A stretch of 64,000 nt of DNA from Myrica gale (taxonomy: Eukaryota > Streptophyta > Magnoliopsida > Fagales > Myricaceae), in assembly GCA_963930655.1 (NCBI GenBank), contig OZ005611.1:4719501-4783500 (forward strand). The letters run 5' to 3'. The translations under genes and the position numbers were made by a program. Under the pieces are notes generated by a model. It ran no database searches. It had not been told where the DNA came from and saw only the letters and a list, made by a program, of their open reading frames with translations. This document shows positions 56,388-64,000 of the stretch, piece by piece (position 1 is the stretch's first letter; each line of letters opens with the position of its first letter).

Positions 56388-58023
56388 ATTTATTTTTCCA
56401 AGAAAGGTTACGGTGGTTCCTCTAATATCCTTAGGAGACATCGAGTCGGACAACAAGGCAGTTGAGTGTACTCAATATCCAACCTAGTTTTCGTGACCTC
56501 GTTAAAGCCTCAGCGGTTAAGAGGCATGCTCTCAATGACCAAACTAACAGTGCGTACGCAGAAAGTAATGACTTTGTTGTGGCCTCGTATGTCACTCGCG
56601 GATCAGAATGTTTGTCTAATAAAATAATTATCATTTAAAAACACATGAAGAATAAGTGAAAACGTGGACGTACGAAGAAAAACAATACGCCGGCCCTAGC
56701 GAGATAGGCTCTCCCCTTCTGGAATGCAGTGAACCTTTGTGTCCCTATTACTGTCTTTGACCTTGGATTGTTCGTGGATTTAATGCTTGTATTTACTTTC
56801 TATTAGCAATGAAATTCATCTTCACTTAGAAAAAAAATCATCTATCTCTTCATTTATTTTACACTCTAATAAGTCTTTAAAATTTTAGACCAAAATCATT
56901 TACAATTTTCTACTTATGGTAAAATTTTAAAAAAGATAGACATAACATATGAGTTATGTTGGAGGGTTCATATTAAACAGAATTTTATATTAACATCATT
57001 AAATAATATAGAGTTCATATATTGCGTGTATCTCTCTCAAAATTGTACAATGTAATTTTAAGAGAGAATTGCAAAATATCCTAATCCAAAAATTTGGTTT
57101 GTACGTAAAACCCACCTAAATGCATTTACTTGCCAGCCGTCTTACAGCTGCAAGTTACTTTTTTTGGGGATGTGCTTAAAATGTAGAATAGGGTAAACAG
57201 CATAAAAGGGGCCTGAAAGGGTGGGCAATTGCAGCAACTTGTCTCAAGAGAAGGACCCTGGTATCACAGGACACCTCCAGCACAAAGCAGCCACCTCTCT
57301 CTCCTCGCACGCAGCATGCAGGAAAGATTCGAATGATCCCAACGACAACGAGGAAGATAATGCACACTAGGATTAGTTAAGTTACAGTTCAGCCTATCAA
57401 ATTACGACAGATGTACAAGAATAGAGAACAAGTCCTTTTTTGTGATTACCGTACATGTATATTTGCAGCCTCACTGTACATTGCAGAACAATGGAATGAA
57501 TAGAATTCTTTCCCACTTAGCAGCTCTCTCTATTTTCTTCACTTTCTAACAATTTGCGAATCTTAAGATAATAAACAACGCGTGAACATGTAAACCTGAA
57601 TATCTCCACGTCTGTATCAACATATATAGATTTCAATTGGAAATTAAATAAACCAACTACTACACAGGCAGTGGCGCCTACTACCTCCGGTAATGGAAAC
57701 GGTGTCCAGGCCGAGATTATGTCTGTTCGGGATTAATACAGAGCTAAATGGTGTAAGCTGTCAGTCTCTGATCAACAAACAGCGAGTGTTATATGATCAT
57801 TTCTGTACAAGTATAACAAACACAACATGTCACTGGACTTGCTAGCCGGCAAACTCATTTCTTCTTTCCCTCAACATTTCTTCTTATCCGCTTTCTTCGG
57901 TTTTCCAAGCCTTCTATTATGGGTGGAAAAAAATTGTGTCAACTACATTATGATTGACAAGTAAGAACCAATTGACAAATACGGACTTCCAAAATTCCTG
58001 TGCACCTATTCCCAGTTCTTGGT
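56388..58023. other. Intergenic, 3' flank of RGS1; possible retroelement tail
   Basis: No gene recognised. At about 56690-56830 a stretch ending in a short poly(A) (AATGAAATTCATCTTCACTTAG followed by A8) looks like the 3' end of a retroelement, but no target duplication was found. The region just below 58024 probably contains the RGS1 3' untranslated region. Confidence 0.35.
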
Positions 58024-61000
58024 TCATTGTATGTTTGGGTCATGGCTGTCAATGCCCCAGCCCGTAGAGAAGTGCTCTTGGTGAAAGGGATCGTCAGCAC
58101 CATGTACAGAGCTCAACCTAGGGGAGAAGTTCCAACCTGTCATCTGTTCCAGATCATGGCCATTGGATCTTATACTGGCTTCTTCTTTGAATTTCATGAA
58201 GTACATAGACGACCAGTAATCTTTTGCCAAATTCTTCAGGCAGAAAAAAACACACTCAGATGAGACGCACACTCCACAGGAATCCATAAAATTGGACTAA
58301 CCCAGGAAAATTACATACCATTTTCATCAACTGCATCAGCTCATTCAGTGCATTATTAAAGAGATCAGGGTGCGCCAGATCAGTAGTAGTCAAAATCCCC
58401 TGTCGGCTTCGGTGAGAAATGTTTACCTCCATTGCTGCTCCTATATAAATTAAGCAAAAAAAAACTACAATAAAGATATGTCCCATAAGAGTGGAGCTAA
58501 ACAGGATACAAACTGCTGAGCCAAAAAAATAAAAAAGAATGTTTAATCTTGCAGAGACTCCAAACTAGTTTAGAGTGAATCTTTAGCTTTAGACGAAGTG
58601 CTGCCATATAGAGAGGTTGGCTTACAATATTCATGATTGTGATCTGACCATGTTCTTCACTAAATAATGCAAATAAAAACTATGATCTAACTTTGGAATC
58701 TAATTTTATACAGTACAAGCTCTCATGCGACATGAAACTAGAAGTTGTTGAATATGTCAAGCAATAACAATTGAAATTCAAAAGAGGACTGGAAATTGCT
58801 TATATGACCAGAGCTTTTTAACAACCACGCTAAATTAGACTTTAAACACAGAGTATGGGGGCTACGAAAATTTAGATAAACATTTAAAGTGCCAAGATAC
58901 AAGAGCTGTATAACTGGAAAGAAAAAAAGGGAAGGACCATATATGCTGGCTAACCATGAGTAGGACTAGCAAGTTTAAACAAGCTATTTATCAATCAATT
59001 TGGAGTACTTTGACAATGAACTAAGTGGTAGGTTGTTTGAGACCAGTTCCATCATCTCAAGCAAATTAGGAGGTAATTCTAGTCTTCCAAGGCTGAGATC
59101 AATGTTGCCTGTTTTTTGCTTTTTAACCAGCTGACCTATCAACAATGTCTGCTTCTGTGTCGAGCAATCCAAGATGAGGTAGTAGGTATTTATCATGTCA
59201 AAATTGCAGAAAGATGAAAACGACAAGTAGTAAATTTCTATCCACATCAATGTTTCATTCAACTACCTAATGAGGCCCATACAATTGAGGCATGTGCAAC
59301 ACAAAAGAGGCTATATGAACAGTTGTATTCAGAGGTTGATAAAGGTGAAGTTAGGTTGTATTACTAAAAGACTTACGTTTGAGGCTATGCATGTAGAGAA
59401 TAAGGAACAGCTTGACTGCAGGTTACTATAACGAAATCACAAAACATTCGAGTAAATGGCTTTGACTACCTGTTCCCATGAATAAAGATCACAAACCTGC
59501 AACTATGTACTTGTCAATAATATGCCGTGCCATATAGATCCTTCTTACTGGGTCATCTACAGATATTTTGCGAAGCTCATGCACCTCATCATAGAAATGG
59601 ACACTCTCCCCAGCCAAACAACTGCACTTAAAAAGAAACCAAAAAGTTGATTCACTAAGAAATTTTTTCCACATAGATGTGTACACCTAGATACTGGAGC
59701 TTGGGGAGAAAAACAACACCTGTCTGCAAATGCCATGAAGGACTGCCGAAATTTCTTGTCAAGAAGAAGCTTATCCAGAGGTTCATTAGGATCCATTACT
59801 TGAGCAGGTTCCCTCTGCAATAGTAGTCCGCTATCAGGTAAACCGAGAGCCCGGCCCATTGTCTCAAATTCTTGAGGTTCCCTTTTCCTTAAGCTGATTT
59901 GTGAGAGTAGAGGTTGTGAACTTGATATAGAGAAGAAAGCCAGTACGAGAATACTTGACTGAAAAGAAGTGTTAGCTAGCATTCATGAGCTAAAGACAAT
60001 GATAACTTAGACCTCAATTAACTGAATAGCAGCAGTGACTAAAGAAGAAAAAGATATAATCAATACTACAGCGTACCGTGGTTAAAAGGAGAAATCTGGA
60101 GGCAACCTGAAGCCATGAGATATCATCATGAATTTCATTCAAAACGTAAGCAGCAACCCATAATCCTGCAAGTGAAACAGACAAAAACTTTAGGCTGAGA
60201 AGGAGAGGTATTCTGACTTGATCATCTTTCTATAAGCCTTATAGCAAAATTAGGAGGGTGCAGCCCTAGCACATGGGATGTAGATAAGAATTATACAAAC
60301 AAAAATATACAAGAAAGATTAACCTATTCCCAGTTTGCTATGACTTTATCAAGGGAAGTTTCCAGAGCATTGTTGTTTGTTCCATGGTGTGCTACATGTG
60401 GATGTCCACTCACCAGCCCAGTGGATAGAAGCCGCGACAAAATCACTCCCATGCTCACTTCCTCCCCCAACCCCTCTTTTTTCTTTTTCTATTTGTTTTT
60501 GCAGTGAAGGGAATGGAAACATGGCAAGATGACCAGGGCTGCAATATTTTTTTTTTGATGAATAAGCCAATCTCATTAGAAATAGTAGAAACAGTACAAA
60601 AGACTATACCGTCATCGCTACTCCAAACAAGCAAGAAAACTAAGGAAATCAACAAAATCAAGAAAAGGAGAACCAAGAATCGAGATCACCCAACTAAAAA
60701 GCAAGGACAACAAAACGCCCTGTAACCTATCCAAAGACAGAGAACAATCCTCAAAACATCTAGAATTACGCTCCCGCCAAAGACACCACCAGATACAAGG
60801 GGGTATCAAACGCCAAATAGCCTTAGCGAAAGGGTTCTTAAGCCTCCTCTTCCAACACCACAACACATCTTCCACAGTCTCTGGCATAACCCATTGAAGA
60901 TTCAGAATACAAAGCACATGAGACCACAACCCACTCGCATAAGGACAATGCAACAAGACATGATTAATAGATTCCCCAGCACCACGGCATAAGAAACACC

Positions 61001-63162
61001 AATCTGCCAAGATAAGACCCCTTCTTCGAAGATTATCAATAGTTAAACTCCTACCAAGAGAAGCCTCCCACACAAAGAAGGAAACTCTCAGAGGACACAA
61101 GGACCTCCAAACCCCCCTCCAAGGGAAAGAGACACCAAGCCCACCTCTAATCAACCCATACATCGACTTCACAGAAAACTTCCCATCCTTATTGTCCATC
61201 CAAACCATCTCATCATCCTCCCCTCTGCTAACAACACCCCCATACAACAAAGTATAGAAAGAACTAAAAACCGCCATCTCCCAATCATTAGCCGCTCGAG
61301 AGAAGGGTACATTCCACACCACCTGAGCACCATCATCCACCAAACAATCCGCCACCATAGCCTCCTTGGAACGAGATAAAGAGAAGACCAAAGGGAAAAC
61401 AAGACTCAAAGGATTATCCCCACACCACAGATCATGCCAAAAGCGGATATTAACACCATTCCCTACCTTAAACCGAATATGTTTGCTGAAAGTGCTCCAC
61501 CCTTTACTAATGTACCTCCACAAACTAACCCCATAAGAGTCACGTGTAGACCTCGTACACCAACCTCCCCTCGAACAACCATATTTTTCAGCAATCACCG
61601 TTCTCCACAACGTATCCCGTTCCAACGCAAACCTCCATAACCATTTCCTGAGTAACGCCATATTAAATAATCTGATATTGCGAAGGCCCAACCCCCCATC
61701 CTGTACCGGAGAACACACCTTATTCCACTTCACAAGATGGAACTTGTGAACACAATCATCACTACCCCAGAGAAAATCCCGCTGAATCTTCTCTATCCTA
61801 TTCGCCACCCCCGCCGGAATAGGGAATAAAGAAAGAAAGTAAATAGGTAAGCTCGAAAGAGTAGACTTGATAAGTGTTAGTCTACCACCCTTAGAGAGGT
61901 ACATCCGCTTCCATCCCGCCAACCGACGCTCCATTCTTTCGATTATCCCGTCCCAAATATGAGTGTTTTTGAAAGAAGCACCCAAGGGGAGCCCAAGGTA
62001 CATAAATAGGCAATGAGGAGATACCGCACCCAAGAATATCCGCCAACTCTCGCACATACTCCACCCTACCAATAGGGATGACCTCAGACTTAGAAAGATT
62101 AATCTTTAAGCCCGAGACCGCCTCAAAACATAAGAGAAGGCATCTAAGATTCCGAAATTGATCCACCTCCGCACCACATAACACTAAGGTATCATCCGCA
62201 AAAAGGAGATGCGAAATAGACACCCCCGCACCCGACCCCCCACCCGCCTTAAAACCTTGTAACCCCCCCTGCAACACCAACTTCCCCATCATGCGACCAG
62301 GGCTGCAATATATCATGTCAAAAGCACAATCACCGGTTCCTAACATGAAATTGTTAGTAGAGTCCTTCGGATGTAGATGTCTAGCAATTACTCCACCATT
62401 ATCTGTCAGCTAGGGGTGGGCAAAGTCAGGTTTGGGGTTGAGTTCCCATAACCTGACCCGAACCCGATCCGATCCCAATTTTAGCTTTTACCCTTTGGGT
62501 TCGGGTTACAAGAGGAAACATTTAAAAAGGAGCAAAGCAGTGCGTTTCACTAGAAGTATAAAATTTTTTTTTTCTTTTTTTAAAAGGGTGTGTTAGAAAC
62601 CTGAACCCGAGGTAAGCCGACCCGTTCGGGCTGAGCCAGGTCGGGAGGTGGCAAACCCCTACTGTCAGCTTCTCCTTTTATGTTTTGCAGGCAATATCTC
62701 CATAGAATTCCACATAGACTATATACCTATTCCTACTTGTGAAATAAGAATATCCATCAGCGAATGTAGGATGGAATCTTCCTCAAAGGCAGAAACAGAC
62801 ATTTCAGATTTGTGAGTGCAAAAAGCAGACGTTTGGGGTCATATTGGAAACCAGTGTATTAAAGAGTTTGCTAGCTTTTAAGTTCATGGGGAATAGGAAA
62901 GCTACTTCCTTAAATCATAAAGCAGATCAATAAACATACAGAGCCTCGTAGAACCTAGAGAAAAGCATACCAATGGAGCAGGCTGAAACAACTATTCCCC
63001 GCCACAAGTCTCTGACTTCATCAAACCTGAACTCTATATGCCGAATAGCCCCAGTGAATCCAACTAAAGCAGCAACATACAATGTGTGGAGACACGCGAC
63101 TGGAATGACCCAGTGACTCCTCATGTGGCAACGATAATTTAGCTGCTTCTTCATATGGATAA
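58024..63162 (-). CDS. RGS1: Regulator of G-protein signalling 1 (RGS1), 5' part missing at the window edge
   Basis: Six exons are seen: 63162-62971, 60165-60077, 59958-59720, 59621-59497, 58440-58319 and 58233-58024, all in frame to the TGA (about 325 residues). Plant RGS1 is a seven-transmembrane protein with a cytoplasmic RGS box that speeds GTP hydrolysis by the G-alpha subunit and takes part in sugar signalling. Visible here are the last membrane segments ([60 protein letters not shown]), then the RGS box ([71 protein letters not shown]) and the tail ([20 protein letters not shown]). The N-terminal membrane segments lie beyond 64000; none was found in 63163-64000. The intron at 60166-62970 is swollen by a LINE and a small hAT element. 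Confidence 0.95.
60531..62311 (-). mobile_element. 5'-truncated LINE (L1-type) in an RGS1 intron, sense orientation
   Basis: The body is 60548-62294 on the minus strand. The 17-bp target duplication GACCAGGGCTGCAATAT lies at 60531-60547 and 62295-62311, with poly(A) at the 60548 side. It encodes the end of the reverse transcriptase ([12 protein letters not shown], with the FADD catalytic box) followed by [24 protein letters not shown] and a zinc-finger-like RT-associated region ([19 protein letters not shown]), ending at 60618. One frameshift near 62000-62040 splits the frame. The 3' 400 bp match the fragment at 19037-19455. Confidence 0.93.
60618..62294 (-). pseudogene. LINE ORF2 remnant (RT end plus zf-RVT), one frameshift
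   Basis: The coding part runs in one frame from 62294 to about 62020 and in a second frame from about 62030 to the stop at 60618. The break lies where the family reads a conserved LPLGA-type motif. The endonuclease and most of the reverse transcriptase are missing because of 5' truncation, so the copy cannot move by itself. Confidence 0.88.
62403..62669. mobile_element. Small non-autonomous hAT element (251 bp) in an RGS1 intron
   Basis: The element 62411-62661 begins TAGGGGTGGGCAAA and ends GGCAAACCCCTA. The perfect 8-bp target duplication CTGTCAGC lies at 62403-62410 and 62662-62669. Subterminal CCCGAACCCGA/TCGGGTTCGGG repeats face each other on both sides. Confidence 0.93.
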
Positions 63163-64000
63163 CTACAGCAAATGTCAGAACAATCAATGAAACGTCCAAA
63201 AGATCTCCAGGCTAACTACTGTAATATTGGAACAAGAAATCACATCATCAATGGTCAGTACAACACAATTCCATAATAAGAAAACGCCCTTCCCACAAGT
63301 GTAAGATAATTTGAAGACGTTGTGGTAACGGGAGAAGAAAAAGGCCTTGGTGATTGTTACTTAGAATTTTCTTGTTGAATATTGGTAGGTGGTCATGCTC
63401 ATCGAAAGAACCTACAGGGACAAAAAAATGTCCTTGTTTTGGGCCTTGTCTTCCCCAGCTACACGAAAACAACAGTGGATAATTCTCATCATGTCGTACA
63501 GCTTTTGAATAAGGGTCTTTTTGCACAGTTTCCTGAGTTTGTCTGAACGGAGTAGAAGAACACGGGGGAAAATTGAGCTTGAAGTTTCACACAGCAATTT
63601 GGCAAAAGGGTAAAAGAGAAAGTTCTAGAGGATTGAGATTAGCATATCAGGACATATAATTGAAAGCTAAAAGATGATGATTTGCAATGCCTCCTCCGCA
63701 AAACTATGTCAGCACAGTAGTTAACCATAAAACAAAAATTCTGAGAACAGCATATCCATGCTTCAGTTCTAGTAAGCTTAAATGTGAAAACTTTATACTC
63801 ATAATTAGGTATGAACAATAAACTGGGAAAGAAGGAAATATGAAAAACAATGCACTCGTTCAAATTCAGAGTATGTTGAGGAAAATACTGGAAGAAGCAA
63901 AAAAAAATATCAGAACCAAGAAATACTTTCAAGGAGTGCTTGCTTAGAATCCATGTCATGGAAATTTTAGAGACAGAGGTAAAGAGAAGTGATTGCTTCA
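63163..64000 (-). other. RGS1 intron sequence up to the window edge
   Basis: No further RGS1 exon was found. The frames here show no transmembrane helices of the expected sequence, so the upstream exons must lie outside the window. Confidence 0.6.

Noticed and set aside
58984-59262. Open frame ending in a Leu-rich stretch within an RGS1 intron
   Set aside because: It lies between two well-defined RGS1 exons, has no splice context in frame with them and shows no known domain.
1-64000. Search for tRNA genes, rRNA, CRISPR arrays and viral insertions
   Set aside because: No cloverleaf with matching A and B boxes, no rRNA-like stretch, no regularly spaced direct repeats, and no viral coat or movement protein frames were recognised by eye.

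Overview
The window is nuclear DNA of a seed plant. The genes have short exons and GT-AG introns, the proteins include chloroplast-targeted ALB4 and PSBY, and the long AT-rich intergenic stretches hold LINE, hAT, MULE-like and MITE copies. A woody dicot-type genome fits best; the species cannot be fixed from the sequence. Exon models were built by hand from reading frames, splice signals and remembered protein families, with no database search.

Layout. 455-2650: MULE-like element with long inverted arms. 3431-7911: an RCC1-repeat gene on the minus strand, with one GC-AG intron and a 73-bp tandem duplication in another intron. 7912-16790: gene-poor, with two MITEs and a 979-bp hAT-type element. 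16792-20496: ALB4-type thylakoid insertase, minus strand, with three apparent reading-frame breaks and an antisense LINE fragment in an intron. 22269-22883: PSBY, plus strand, behind a G-box and two I-boxes. 22884-29081: no gene, repeat-like. 29082-29849: intronless, GC-rich methyltransferase-like membrane protein. 31748-37776: a six-exon gene for a 1294-residue Lys/Ser-rich protein with internal repeats, with a hAT element 190 bp upstream of its start codon. 40022-55734: three beta-ketoacyl-CoA reductase (KCR) genes in tandem, all on the minus strand and with identical intron phases. 58024 to the right edge: the C-terminal two thirds of RGS1 (five introns visible; the 5' exons lie beyond the window), with a LINE and a small hAT element in one intron.

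Functional themes. ALB4 and PSBY are both thylakoid proteins, but this looks like chance proximity. The KCR array is the real cluster. Its members would catalyse the NADPH-dependent ketoreduction step of very-long-chain fatty acid elongation in the ER. The first two copies share a nearly identical block of about 350 bp immediately upstream of their start codons although their proteins are well diverged, which is the most unusual signal in the window.

Mobile DNA. Three non-autonomous hAT elements have 8-bp target duplications, and two 5'-truncated LINEs of one family have 14- and 17-bp target duplications. Three fold-back elements carry GGTCGACC-type motifs at the hairpin centre. Several MITE families occur in more than one copy. 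No tRNA, rRNA or CRISPR was recognised.
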